Positions 1 through 7,948 of a stretch of DNA of 64,000 bases are shown here, piece after piece. Below the pieces are notes generated by a model, which searched no databases, was not told the DNA's origin, and worked only from the letters and a program-made list of their open reading frames with translations. The position numbers were made by a program, and so were the translations under genes. How positions within the stretch are numbered: position 1 is the first letter of the stretch; the number at the start of each line of letters is the position of its first letter. The DNA is from Leucobacter soli (GTDB lineage: Bacteria > Actinomycetota > Actinomycetes > Actinomycetales > Microbacteriaceae), in NCBI RefSeq assembly GCF_910593785.1, contig NZ_CAJVAP010000010.1, positions 1 through 64,000 on the forward strand. Reading direction: 5' to 3'.

Positions 1-1
1 C

Positions 2-82
2 ATCGAGCGCGGCCTCGCACGCGATGACGAATTCGCTCTGGCATACCGAGAATGGCTCGAAACAAGCGCGCCTACAAGTTGA
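2..82 (+). CDS. C-terminal end of an unidentified gene cut by the left edge
   Basis: One frame stays open from the window edge to a TGA at 80-82 and reads as a plausible 26-residue C-terminus (…LARDDEFALAYREWLETSAPTS). Acidic and aromatic residues are spread in a way typical of coding sequence. No domain can be recognised in so short a piece and the gene's start lies outside the window. It could also be chance reading. Confidence 0.35.
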   Translation: MERGLARDDEFALAYREWLETSAPTS

Positions 83-117
83 CAAATATAGGAGCATCAA
101 AGCAGATACGTTTCCAA

Positions 118-393
118 TTAGCTCGCCTTCCCTCTTGCCACAGTCTGACTGTCTTGGAGTTGATCGGTGATCAAAGCTACGCTCGCGCAGTCGAGGAGTG
201 CTGTTCGGATTGCGTCCACTTCTTGAGTCGTCAAAGGGGTTCGTGCTCGTCTCCTCGGGTTGGTCACGAGATCAAGTTCGGTAAAAACGGGAAGCTCGTC
301 TTCTGCGACGGTAGACGTCCTTGCCTGCTCCCAAGCCAAACTCAGCCGTTCGATCCGCTTCCACTGACTCGATTTGAGTCCACCGACGTCCAC
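118..393 (-). CDS. small hypothetical protein with helix-turn-helix-like C-terminus
   Basis: This 91-codon frame would start at a GTG (393) and end in TAA at 118. The C-terminal half (RRRARTPLTTQEVDAIRTAL) resembles the start of the helix-turn-helix seen in resolvase-type and other small DNA-binding proteins, but the recognition helix is not convincing. There is no clear Shine-Dalgarno sequence before the GTG. Base composition is less GC-rich than the neighbours. The same frame is open further upstream only as a shadow of the MFS gene. It may be a real small gene or the remnant of a recombinase/regulator; no function is assigned. Confidence 0.35.
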   Translation of the reverse strand: MDVGGLKSSQWKRIERLSLAWEQARTSTVAEDELPVFTELDLVTNPRRRARTPLTTQEVDAIRTALLDCASVALITDQLQDSQTVARGKAS

Positions 394-593
394 AATTTCA
401 GACGTACGAGAACACCTGACATCGGTGATGTCGAGGCGGGCATGCGGCGGTGGTCGCGCCTGGTCGACCTGTGCGGGCCCGACGAGCGGCACCAGCGAGA
501 TGCGCTCGTCTCCGCGAGGTGCAGGCTCCGGAGCCATTGTCTCGGGGCGCCCCCAACCGCGGTTGGTGATGCGCCGGCCTCTATCCTGGACGG

Positions 594-2012
594 CTATCCG
601 GCGACCGAACGACGGTTCATCCGAGCAGCGCGGATCGCCAGCACGACACCGATGATCGACGTCAGGACGACGAGCAGCACCGCACCCTGGAATCCGAGGA
701 GCGAGGCATCGGCGACGCCCTGCCCCCGGCCGAGACCGAATTGGTGGAGCGCGCCGTAGACGCCGATACCGAAGGACGTGCCGACGCATCCGGCGACCTG
801 GAAGCTCGTGCTCAGGATCGTCACGCCGTGCGGCCCGGTCTCGCGATCGAGGCCGGCGAGCGCGAAGGTCTGCGCGGGGCCGATCACGAAGGCCGTACTG
901 AGCACGGCCGGGATGTAGAGCAGTGCGAGCAGCAGGACCGAGGGGCCGGCGGCAGCCCAACCGACGAGCAGCGAGAAGGCCGCCATGACGATGTAGCCGA
1001 CAGGGATCATTGCGCCCCCGCCGCTTCGGTCGAAGAGGCGGCCTGCGATGGGGCCCATGGCGACCGTCAGCAGAATGCCGGGCGCGAGAGCGAGCGATGC
1101 GCCGAGCGGGGTCAGCTCCTTGGAGGTCTGCAGGAAGATGGGAATGACGACGTTCATCGCGAACACGAAGACGAGGCCGAGCATCGTCATGACGACTCCG
1201 ACCACGAACGCCTGGCTGCTGAACGGACGGAGGTCGATGAGCGGGTTCGGGATGCGCTTCTGGCGGACGACGAAGAGGACGAGCAGGACTGCGCCGATCA
1301 CGACGGCGCAGAGTGCGACCAGCAGAGATCCTTCGAAGACTGTGGATACGCCGTAGAGCAACCCGCTCAGGGCTCCCGCGACGAGCAGGAACGAGAGCAC
1401 ATCCAAGCGCGGCCGCGAGAGCACGGATACGTTGCGCAGGAACAGCGCGCCGGCGAGCATGACCGCAACCGCGAGCCCGCCGAAGACCCACATGAGGGTC
1501 GCCCACGAAGCCACGGTCAGCAGTGCTCCGGATGCCACGATCGCCACCGAGGGGCCGAGCGTCGTCATAGCCGCCATGACGCCCATGACGAGGCCGAGTT
1601 TGTGCCGGGGCGCCACCGCGAGTGCGACGTTCATGCCGATCGGAACGAGAAGGCCGGTGCCCACGGCCTGCAGGAGACGGCCGAGGAGCAGCACCTCGAA
1701 GCTCGGAGCAAGGGCACCGACGACCGATCCTGCGACCAGGAACGCGACGGTGACGACGAAGAGCGGACGGGTGGAGTACCGCCGGTAGAGCACGTTCGAC
1801 ACCGGCACGAATACGGCTGCGACCAGCAGGTAGCCCGTAGTCAGCCATTGGACGGTGCCGACCGTGACGCCGAAGTGATCCATGATGGGGTTCAGCGCGA
1901 CGTTGAGGAACGTCTCGTTGAACGTCGCGAGAAATGCCGCGGCAGCGGCGACCGCGATCATGAGAACGGCCTGACGGCGGTTCCAGGTCGGGGACGAAAG
2001 CACATCGGACAC
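594..2012 (-). CDS. MFS drug exporter, DHA2 (14-TM) type
   Basis: A 472-residue polytopic membrane protein of the major facilitator superfamily. Length and about 14 hydrophobic segments fit the DHA2 (EmrB/QacA-like) proton-coupled drug exporters. The sequence WLTTGYLLVAAVFVPVSNVL and the following GRLLQAVGTGLLVP (motif C region near TM5) are typical of this branch. The ATG at 2012 is preceded by AGGAG at good spacing. It stands alone on the minus strand, with a 15-bp perfect palindrome about 90 bp upstream that could bind a TetR/MarR-type repressor. The substrate cannot be read from sequence. Confidence 0.9.
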   Translation of the reverse strand: MSDVLSSPTWNRRQAVLMIAVAAAAAFLATFNETFLNVALNPIMDHFGVTVGTVQWLTTGYLLVAAVFVPVSNVLYRRYSTRPLFVVTVAFLVAGSVVGALAPSFEVLLLGRLLQAVGTGLLVPIGMNVALAVAPRHKLGLVMGVMAAMTTLGPSVAIVASGALLTVASWATLMWVFGGLAVAVMLAGALFLRNVSVLSRPRLDVLSFLLVAGALSGLLYGVSTVFEGSLLVALCAVVIGAVLLVLFVVRQKRIPNPLIDLRPFSSQAFVVGVVMTMLGLVFVFAMNVVIPIFLQTSKELTPLGASLALAPGILLTVAMGPIAGRLFDRSGGGAMIPVGYIVMAAFSLLVGWAAAGPSVLLLALLYIPAVLSTAFVIGPAQTFALAGLDRETGPHGVTILSTSFQVAGCVGTSFGIGVYGALHQFGLGRGQGVADASLLGFQGAVLLVVLTSIIGVVLAIRAARMNRRSVAG

Positions 2013-2100
2013 GGGGAAACTCCTGACACGTTAGGGCGTGGATCGACCGTGCCGTTTCCAACAGCTCCGAGAGGAGCGCTTGTCGTGTCGTGTCATCGAG

Positions 2101-2115
2101 GCGCTGAATCAGCGC
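2101..2115. promoter_or_regulatory. perfect palindrome upstream of the MFS gene
   Basis: GCGCTGAATCAGCGC has 7-bp arms around one central base. It lies about 90 bp upstream of the exporter start at 2012, where operators of TetR/MarR-type efflux regulators commonly sit. No regulator gene is intact beside it. Confidence 0.3.
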
Positions 2116-2289
2116 AAATGCCGTCGACTATTTAATCAGATCTTCGACGCATGAGCCAAGACGCTGAATGCGATCTTCGGCTGTATGCCGCTGGGCGGAG
2201 TGTTCACCATGATCGACGCGGTGGAGCGCAAGCTCGACGCTTTCGGGCGCGCACTGCGCGAGCAAGACGAGTAGCGGGAGGCGCGACCG

Positions 2290-2907
2290 TCACCCCGCGA
2301 CGGGCTGCCTGAGGATCGTCCGCAGCCTCTCGGGTGCGACCCTGCGGAAGTCGCTGAAGTAGATCTCGTGATGCTTTCCCGCGAGGCGAAGGCCGTGCCC
2401 GGGGATGAACTCGTGATGCATCCGCTCGAGCACCTCCGCCTCGTCGTCGAACGAACCGATGTGCAGCGTCTGTACGCACCGACCCTCGTCGAGCATCTCG
2501 AGGCGGACGGCGTCGAGCCGCGCGGGCCGCTTCGACGCCCCGGCGCGCTCGACCGCGAGCGCCACCAGCTCGGGCTCGATCCACTCCGGCACCAGCAGCA
2601 TCATCGTCCAGTGCCAGCGGGACTTGTCCCGTGCCACCGTGAACGCGTCCATGTCGTCGGCGTACCACAGCCCCTCGAGGGGCGGCACCACGTAGTCCCG
2701 CCCGAGCTCCTGCTTGCTCGCGAACTTGAGCTTGTAGGCCACCGGGTACAGGGCTTCGAGGGCCTCGGCGTACGCGGGATCGCTGTTGGGATCACCGGAT
2801 CCGTCGATCATCAGGTACCGCATTTCGGGCACGTCGAGGATCCGGAAGCTGCCCGCGGACGCCCGGTAGGCGTCGAGGGTCTTCTTGAAATCGATCTTGT
2901 CGGGCAC
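2290..2907 (-). CDS. GyrI-like small-molecule-binding domain protein
   Basis: A 205-residue protein matching the stand-alone GyrI-like family (COG4832-type), which shares the SOUL/GyrI fold of the BmrR and Rob effector domains. Visible family features are the N-terminal EMRYLMIDGSGDPN, the middle PLEGLWYADDMDAFTVARDK with WHWTMMLLVPEWI, and the late MHHEFIPGHGLRLAGKHHEIYFSDFRR. Such proteins bind hydrophobic ligands and some hydrolyse cyclopropane-containing toxins. No DNA-binding domain is attached. It follows the NYN protein on the same strand with a 9-bp gap, so the two are probably co-transcribed. The ATG at 2907 begins the conserved region. Confidence 0.85.
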   Translation of the reverse strand: MPDKIDFKKTLDAYRASAGSFRILDVPEMRYLMIDGSGDPNSDPAYAEALEALYPVAYKLKFASKQELGRDYVVPPLEGLWYADDMDAFTVARDKSRWHWTMMLLVPEWIEPELVALAVERAGASKRPARLDAVRLEMLDEGRCVQTLHIGSFDDEAEVLERMHHEFIPGHGLRLAGKHHEIYFSDFRRVAPERLRTILRQPVAG

Positions 2908-2916
2908 GGCCGGCGC

Positions 2917-3711
2917 CTACTTCTTCTTGGGGACCCGCACCTGGACGTTGGTGCTGCCGTTGTTCCGCTTCACCCGCTCGACCTCGAACAGCCCGACCGC
3001 CTCGATGAGGTCGCCGAGCTTCGCATAGCCCCAGTTCCGCGAGTCGAAGTCGGGGGACTGCTTCTGGATCGTCGATCCGACGCCCGAGAGGTGGGCCCAG
3101 CCGTCGTCGTCGGCGACGGCGGCGATCCCGGCGCGCAAGAGGTTCATGAGCCGGGTGTCCTGACGCAGATCCTTCGCGGGCAGCCGGGCCGGCGCCGATA
3201 CCGTCCCCTCCGCGTCCGATCCGGACTCCGCCCGCGCCATGGCCGGCTCGGGCGAATCGGTCGACGACGCGTCGACCTGCAGGGCATCGAAGTAGGTGAA
3301 GGTATCGCACGCGCTGACGAACGGCTTCGGCGTCTTCCGGTCGCCGAACCCGAAGACGCGTGCACCCGATTCACGCAGCCGGGCTGCGAGCCGCGTGAAA
3401 TCGCTGTCCGAGGAGACGAGCGCGAAGGCGTCGAGCTGATTCTGATGCAAGAGGTCCATGGCATCGATGATGAGCGCGCTGTCGGTCGCGTTCTTTCCCG
3501 TGGTGTACGAGAACTGCTGGATCGGCTGGATCGAGTGCTCGTTTGCGGCCGCCTTCCACCCGCGCAGCTGATCCGTCGTGAAGTCGCCGTACATGCGCCG
3601 CACCGAGGTGGTGCCGTATCGGGTCAGCTCGACGAGGATGTTGGCGATGTGCTCGGCGCTCACGTTGTCGGAATCGATCAGTACGGCGATGCGCGGAGAT
3701 TTCTCGGACAT
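2917..3711 (-). CDS. NYN-domain (LabA/DUF88-like) protein with C-terminal OST-HTH/LOTUS domain
   Basis: A 264-residue protein. Residues 6-150 form a PIN-like NYN domain: the acidic IAVLIDSDNVS at the N-terminus, IDAMDLL in the middle and LVSSDSDFTRLAARLRE give the conserved Asp cluster of metal-dependent RNases. After a linker (about 155-190), the region LMNLLRAGIAAVADDDGWAH to the end, with NWGYAKLGDLIEAVGLFEV, is an OST-HTH/LOTUS domain, an RNA-binding module. The start ATG at 3711 has a GGGGG stretch upstream; the much longer open frame to 5028 is an antisense shadow of the hydrolase. It is probably a cytoplasmic RNase-like protein, but its targets are unknown. Confidence 0.85.
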   Translation of the reverse strand: MSEKSPRIAVLIDSDNVSAEHIANILVELTRYGTTSVRRMYGDFTTDQLRGWKAAANEHSIQPIQQFSYTTGKNATDSALIIDAMDLLHQNQLDAFALVSSDSDFTRLAARLRESGARVFGFGDRKTPKPFVSACDTFTYFDALQVDASSTDSPEPAMARAESGSDAEGTVSAPARLPAKDLRQDTRLMNLLRAGIAAVADDDGWAHLSGVGSTIQKQSPDFDSRNWGYAKLGDLIEAVGLFEVERVKRNNGSTNVQVRVPKKK

Positions 3712-3870
3712 GCCCCCAGCATGACAGACTCGGCGTGGCGGCACACGGTCGAGTCGCCTCCGCGGGATCGAAACCGGTGCGGGCTCGGATCCGGTGCGGG
3801 ATCCGGATCCGGTGCAGAGAGCGGATCCGCCTCCGGTACCACTGCCGACGCACTCGCCGCTTCGTAGACT

Positions 3871-5016
3871 GTGAGCATGGGCACGGGTACGGACGGGGCG
3901 ATCGGGGACTGGCGGGAAGACGTCCTGGGCGAGGGCTTCGAATGCCGCGACCTCGCCCTCGGCGAGGACGAGCAGGGCCCGCTCGTCGCCACGCTCGTCC
4001 GGTCGGTCCCGGCGCGGCCGCGGCTCTGGGATCGGATCCTGCATCGGCGCCGGCCTCTCGAGGGCGTCGACGTCCTTTACGTCCACGGCTGGTCGGACTA
4101 CTTCTTCCAGCGCTGCCTGGCCGAGTTCTGGACGGATCGCGGCGCCCGCTTCTTCGCGCTCGATCTGCGCAAGTACGGGCGCAGCCTGCGCGAGGGTCAG
4201 ACTCCCGGCTACGTCGAGAACCTCGACGACTACGACATCGAGATCGGGCTCGCGGTGGAGGAGATACGGGGTGCGGGGGGCGATCGGCGCCTGGTGCTGT
4301 TCGGGCACTCGACGGGCGGACTGATCCTCAGCCTCTGGGCGGATCGTCACCGCGGAACCGCCGACGCCGTGGTGCTGAACAGCCCGTGGCTCGAACTGCA
4401 GGTCAGCGGTGCGGTGCGGCGCGCCCTGGCTCCGGTCGTGAACCTGCATGCGCGGCACAGCCCGCACGACCTGGCCCTGCCCCAGCTCGACCTCGGCTTC
4501 TACAAGCGGTCTCAGGGGATGGTCGCCGAGCCGGACGAGCAGGCCCTCGTGAACCTCGAGTGGCGCCCCGAGCATGCGCAGCCCGTGCGCGCGGGATGGC
4601 TGCGGGCGATCCTCGACGGCCACGCGCGGATCGAACGCGGCATCGACGTCGGCGCACCGGCATGCGTCCTGCTCTCTGCCCGATCGTCCTTCGGGATGAC
4701 GTGGCGGGAGGACATGCTGCGCGCGGATACCGTGCTCGAGGTCGAGGGCGTCGCCCGGGCGTCGCTGCGGCTCGGACCGACGGTCACGATCGAGCGCATC
4801 GACGGTGCCCTGCACGACGTGTTCCTCTCGGAGCGCCGGGCGCGCGCGTCCGCATATCGTCGGCTGGACTGCTGGGTCACCGGATGGGCGGCGGCGTACG
4901 GCGCGCACGGCGCCGGAGCCGACGAGGATCTCGCGCCGGACCAGGGTGCAGCCGAACCGGCCGCCGAGCGTGACGGCCGGGAGGTCGCCGACCCCGTGCG
5001 GGGTCCGATGCCCTAG
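3871..5016 (+). CDS. alpha/beta-hydrolase (serine aminopeptidase S33/lysophospholipase-like)
   Basis: A 381-residue alpha/beta-fold hydrolase. The nucleophile elbow GHSTGG places the catalytic serine at residue 147, an earlier HGW (LYVHGWSDYF) marks the oxyanion region, and H315 in DGALHDVFLS is the likely catalytic histidine. The overall pattern (FALDLRKYGRSL, the NLDDYDIEI motif) is that of monoacylglycerol-lipase/PldB-like proteins. The last 40 residues are low-complexity Ala/Glu/Asp-rich. A GTG at 3871 is used here; the ATG at 3877 is an equally possible start. The substrate is unknown, probably a carboxylic ester or acylglycerol in the cytoplasm. Confidence 0.85.
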   Translation: MSMGTGTDGAIGDWREDVLGEGFECRDLALGEDEQGPLVATLVRSVPARPRLWDRILHRRRPLEGVDVLYVHGWSDYFFQRCLAEFWTDRGARFFALDLRKYGRSLREGQTPGYVENLDDYDIEIGLAVEEIRGAGGDRRLVLFGHSTGGLILSLWADRHRGTADAVVLNSPWLELQVSGAVRRALAPVVNLHARHSPHDLALPQLDLGFYKRSQGMVAEPDEQALVNLEWRPEHAQPVRAGWLRAILDGHARIERGIDVGAPACVLLSARSSFGMTWREDMLRADTVLEVEGVARASLRLGPTVTIERIDGALHDVFLSERRARASAYRRLDCWVTGWAAAYGAHGAGADEDLAPDQGAAEPAAERDGREVADPVRGPMP

Positions 5017-5026
5017 GCTCGACACC

Positions 5027-5551
5027 ATGGATCTCAGGGTTGCCGCCTACGCCGTCGTCGAGCGTCGCGGCAAACTGCTGCTGACCCATTGGCGTCGCGG
5101 CCACCTGCACGGATGGACGCTGCCGGGCGGCGGACTCGAGAGCGGTGAGGATCCCCGCGACGCCGTCATCCGCGAAGTCCTCGAGGAGACCGGGCTCGAG
5201 GCGCGCATCGGCAAGCTCCTCGGGGTGGACTCGCGGGTGATGGTACGCGAGGAGGTTCCCGAGGGCACCGATCCGGAGCTGCACACGATCCGCATCGTCT
5301 ACCGCGCGACGGTGGCGGACGGTCCGCTGCGCCACGAGGTCGGCGGATCCTCCGACGAGGCGCGTTGGGTGCCGATACGCGAGATCCGCTCCCTGCGCAC
5401 GCTCTCGCTCGTTCAGACGGGGATGCGGATGGCCGGCCTCGACCAGCGCGCACGAGGCGGATCGAGCCGGGGAGGTTCGGATCGCGGCGGTTCCGGGCGC
5501 GGTGGGCGCCAGAGCCGAGGTCAGGGCGGACAGTCGAAGCCCCGCGAATAG
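5027..5551 (+). CDS. Nudix hydrolase with Gly/Arg-rich tail
   Basis: A 174-residue Nudix hydrolase. The Nudix box is complete, running from GGLESGEDPRDA to VIREVLEETGL (about residues 37-59), and should bind the catalytic divalent metal for cleavage of a nucleoside-diphosphate-linked substrate. After the fold (about residue 140) the protein ends in a low-complexity tail of RGG/RGS repeats, unusual for this family. The DNA for the last 16 codons and the stop lies inside a 52-bp sequence repeated exactly at 6596-6647, so the insert that follows sits precisely at the 3' end of this gene and duplicates it. Confidence 0.9.
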   Translation: MDLRVAAYAVVERRGKLLLTHWRRGHLHGWTLPGGGLESGEDPRDAVIREVLEETGLEARIGKLLGVDSRVMVREEVPEGTDPELHTIRIVYRATVADGPLRHEVGGSSDEARWVPIREIRSLRTLSLVQTGMRMAGLDQRARGGSSRGGSDRGGSGRGGRQSRGQGGQSKPRE

Positions 5552-5556
5552 CGGAG
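5505..5556. repeat. 52-bp direct repeat, left copy (3' end of Nudix gene)
   Basis: These 52 bp (GGCGCCAGAGCCGAGG … AGCGGAG) are identical to 6596-6647. The copy covers the last 16 codons and TAG stop of the Nudix gene. Bases just outside differ between the copies, so the match has sharp borders. Confidence 0.95.
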
Positions 5557-5785
5557 GTTTCACGCAATCAAAGCCCCCGGATCATTTAATTCAAGTTAAG
5601 GCCTGGAATTGGTAGCGATTTCGGGCAATTACTCGTTCCGGCGAAGCCCGGGTCCGATTTCGGGTCCGGATGCGGCGTTCGGGCTCGAGTTCTGGTTTTA
5701 ACACGAAACCCTATGTAGGCGTCTTGTGCTCAACTCAACGCAGCGCTGTCATGCGGCATCGAGCTTGCGCGCTTCTCCAAGGGCT

Positions 5786-6565
5786 TCACCCCTGTGCGAA
5801 GTACCTCCGCACACCATCCGCTTCTGCTTGGGTCAGATGCCAGTGCTCATGCTTCGGATGATCCGGATACTGGGAGCGGAGATACTCGCGGACGCGAAGC
5901 CCGGGTCTCGCCTCAGGGAGATGTCCAAGTTCTTCTGCGAGCTCCACCGGCGTAATCGTCTCGGCGTTGGCTTCGTTTCTCACCTTTCCCCAAAGATTCG
6001 GGAGTCCGTCGTGCCAGGGATGTCTTTCGGGGAGGCCTACTCGCGGGTCGGTCGCAAGATCTCGGAAGCGCGCAGGGAGCAGCACAGGTGCTTCCGTGGT
6101 TGGCAGGTCTAAGAGATCCCACCGGCCCTCGTAAGCTGCGAAGTCGCGTACGTAGACGCGGGATCGGTCGATACCTGCGGTGCGCTTGCCTTCGGGTATG
6201 CCTGGTTCGGTCAGCCAGTCCATGTGTGCGATCCAGGCAGCAGCCGCGACGTGCGCCCTGGGGATGACGTAGCCACGCAACGGAACTGTTGGATCCGGGT
6301 CGATGGCGGCCATCACGAACCATTCGTAATCATGGAGCGGTGGCTGCTGGGACTTCGTACCGAGTGGCCAGTTGATGTGTTGGCCGGTACCGCGAGCTGA
6401 CTTGACCTGTATCTCGATCTGGAGGCGTTCCCCGATGGTTTTTACGGCGAGGATGTCGGTGCGCTCGAGGCCGTCTCGGGTGAGGGCCGGTGCCCAGTCG
6501 CGGCGTGCGAGTTCGCTTGCGACCCAGTGCTCGCCGATCGTCTTTGTTTGTTTGGTGTCGACCAC
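5786..6565 (-). CDS. PD-(D/E)XK nuclease-like protein (DUF4365/Mrr-like N-terminus)
   Basis: A 259-residue protein unrelated to its neighbours. The N-terminus looks like the restriction-endonuclease/Holliday-resolvase fold: TIGEHWVASELARR gives Glu12 in the first helix, DGLERTDILAV gives Asp37, and LQIEIQVKSA supplies a Q53-V54-K55 strand, the QxK variant of (D/E)xK seen in Mrr- and DUF4365-type nucleases. The C-terminal half (about 100-259) is not recognised; it is rich in Trp, His and Pro (HPWHDGLPNLWGKV, HEHWHLTQAEA). GTG at 6565 is the start, with a weak ribosome site. It lies 30 bp from the right 52-bp repeat, so it may depend on transcription from the upstream minus-strand gene. A defence or DNA-processing role is plausible but unproven. 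Confidence 0.7.
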   Translation of the reverse strand: MVDTKQTKTIGEHWVASELARRDWAPALTRDGLERTDILAVKTIGERLQIEIQVKSARGTGQHINWPLGTKSQQPPLHDYEWFVMAAIDPDPTVPLRGYVIPRAHVAAAAWIAHMDWLTEPGIPEGKRTAGIDRSRVYVRDFAAYEGRWDLLDLPTTEAPVLLPARFRDLATDPRVGLPERHPWHDGLPNLWGKVRNEANAETITPVELAEELGHLPEARPGLRVREYLRSQYPDHPKHEHWHLTQAEADGVRRYFAQG

Positions 6566-6595
6566 GACGCCAGCCTAAGGGAACCCGGCAGGAGT

Positions 6596-6647
6596 GGCGC
6601 CAGAGCCGAGGTCAGGGCGGACAGTCGAAGCCCCGCGAATAGCGGAG
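6596..6647. repeat. 52-bp direct repeat, right copy
   Basis: Exact copy of 5505-5556, in the same orientation, including the Nudix TAG stop. It ends the 1.1-kb insert; beyond it the sequence leads directly into the terminator-like hairpin of the gene at 6703-7200. Confidence 0.95.
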
Positions 6648-6662
6648 CCCGCGAATACACGC

Positions 6663-6688
6663 GCGCCCCGCGAGTCTTCGCAGGGCGC
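6663..6688 (-). terminator. GC-rich terminator-like hairpin after the YtxH-like gene
   Basis: An 11-bp stem (GCGCCCCGCGA with TCGCAGGGCGC, one G-T pair) and a 4-base loop begin 15 bp after the stop of the minus-strand gene at 6703. There is no run of T, so termination may be partial, which would allow read-through into the nuclease gene. Confidence 0.45.
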
Positions 6689-6702
6689 CGCGCGTCAGCC
6701 GG

Positions 6703-7200
6703 TCAGTCCTCGGGAGCGACCCAGAGCTCGTCGTCGCTGCGGAAGGCCTGGTAGAGCGCGTAGCCGACTGCTGCGGCAGCGGCGACGCCGACGCCGATGG
6801 CGAGGAAACGACCGAAGCCGCCCTTCTTCTCCGGCTGGATCAGGCCGCGCTGCTCGCCGAAGCTGCGCACCTGACGCGCCGCGTCCCGATTCTCGATCCG
6901 CTCCAGGCTGCGCACGGTGCCGAGCAGTGCGCTCGCGACGAGCGGGGCTGCCATCAGGCGCACCTGGTCGGCGGACCGGCGCGCCCGCGCGATACCCCGA
7001 TCGATGCCGGGGCGCACGTTGTCGATGACCTCGTTCACCCGAGGGGCGACGAACTCGGCGTTCAGCTGCTTCGCCTGGCGCCCGGCCTCCTGCGCGACGC
7101 TGCCGGCGTGGCCGAGCACTTCGCGCTGCTGCTCGAGCAGATCCTCGGCCTGCGCCCGCAGACGGTTCAGTTCGCGGCGGCGCTTGCGTGAGAGTGACAT
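6703..7200 (-). CDS. hypothetical YtxH-like membrane-anchored protein
   Basis: A 165-residue protein. Residues 1-100 are a long charged, helical, probably coiled-coil stretch ([20 protein letters not shown] and on). A single membrane segment near residues 134-154 ([20 protein letters not shown]) is followed by a short acidic tail. The layout resembles YtxH-like or apolipoprotein-like small proteins often found beside the cyclophilin gene in Microbacteriaceae; no function is known. The ATG at 7200 is chosen because GGAGG lies 5 bases upstream; the frame remains open upstream without a better start. It is divergent from the cyclophilin gene. Confidence 0.75.
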   Translation of the reverse strand: MSLSRKRRRELNRLRAQAEDLLEQQREVLGHAGSVAQEAGRQAKQLNAEFVAPRVNEVIDNVRPGIDRGIARARRSADQVRLMAAPLVASALLGTVRSLERIENRDAARQVRSFGEQRGLIQPEKKGGFGRFLAIGVGVAAAAAVGYALYQAFRSDDELWVAPED

Positions 7201-7412
7201 GGAGACCTCCATTGCGCTGGGTGGGCTTACCTCCACGCTACACCGAGCCGGTGACGGCCGCCCAGGCGGCTGTGCGTATTCACAGTCCGGCGCGGGCGGG
7301 CCTTCGACGCCTTCGCAGTCGATGCGTTCGAGATTCCGGCACCCTCACGGGCCGGCGCACTCGCGTTCCCGTGCAGCCGGGATGGAGGTATCGACCGCGT
7401 AGACTGTTCCGC

Positions 7413-7943
7413 ATGACTCTCCACTCGGCGGTTGCGACCATTCACACCAATCACGGCGACATCGTGGTGAACCTCTTCGGCGATCACGCGCCCAAGACGG
7501 TGAAGAACTTCGTCGATCTGGCCCAGAAGGGCTTCTACGACGGCGTCATCTTCCACCGCATCATCCAGGACTTCATGATCCAGGGCGGCGACCCCACCGG
7601 CACCGGCACCGGCGGCCCCGGCTACACCTTCGACGACGAGATCCACCCCGAGCTCGTCTTCGACCACCCGTACCAGCTCGCGATGGCCAATGCGGGCAAG
7701 CGCCCGGATCTGACCGGTCGCCTGGCGGGCACCAACGGCTCCCAGTTCTTCATCACGACGATGGCCCCGAACTGGCTGAACGGCAACCACACCATCTTCG
7801 GCGAGGTCGCGGATGCCGACTCGAAGGCCGTGGTCGACGCGATCGCAGCCGTGCCGGTCGGCCCGATGGACCGGCCGCTCGAGGACGTCGTGATGACCGG
7901 CATCGAGGTCGCCGGAACGGCGGCCGCCGGCGCCGAGGCCTAG
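7413..7943 (+). CDS. ppiA: peptidyl-prolyl cis-trans isomerase, cyclophilin type
   Basis: A 176-residue cytoplasmic cyclophilin (no signal peptide). It catalyses cis-trans isomerisation of Xaa-Pro bonds. Family motifs are continuous: [58 protein letters not shown] and [11 protein letters not shown], with the active-site Arg in FHRII and the Phe/Gln pair in SQFFIT. Its place directly before rhomboid and crgA is the conserved dnaA-proximal order in actinobacteria. The rhomboid gene starts 6 bp after its stop, so the two are likely one transcript. Confidence 0.97.
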   Translation: MTLHSAVATIHTNHGDIVVNLFGDHAPKTVKNFVDLAQKGFYDGVIFHRIIQDFMIQGGDPTGTGTGGPGYTFDDEIHPELVFDHPYQLAMANAGKRPDLTGRLAGTNGSQFFITTMAPNWLNGNHTIFGEVADADSKAVVDAIAAVPVGPMDRPLEDVVMTGIEVAGTAAAGAEA

Positions 7944-7948
7944 CGAGA

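Larger units (their letters stand above)
5557..6647. mobile_element. 1.1-kb insert flanked by 52-bp direct repeats, carrying one nuclease-like gene
   Basis: The unit from the end of the left repeat to the end of the right repeat is 1091 bp. Recombination between the repeats would remove it and leave an intact Nudix gene followed by the next chromosomal gene. It contains only one convincing gene, the PD-(D/E)XK-like CDS on the minus strand, and no integrase or transposase. The first 230 bp (5557-5785) hold no convincing gene and are richer in A+T than the surroundings. The gene-end duplication resembles att-type integration. It is inferred to be a non-autonomous element mobilised in trans, or the remnant of a larger one. 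Confidence 0.65.

Noticed and set aside
741-2135. 464-aa + strand frame opposite the MFS gene
   Set aside because: Composition is an extreme Asp/Glu/Arg/His mix produced by reading a GC-rich membrane-protein gene backwards, and no domain is visible. The same applies to 2368-3867, 12844-14862, 14724-16448, 20622-21977 and 28479-29954.
2185-2274. 30-codon + strand frame reading MPLGGVFTMIDAVERKLDAF
   Set aside because: It looks like the C-terminal tail of a lost gene, but an in-frame TGA lies just upstream and there is no start signal. It is too short to support as a gene.
5726-6112. 128-aa + strand frame inside the 52-bp-repeat insert
   Set aside because: Antisense to the nuclease-like gene, no ribosome site, composition not protein-like.
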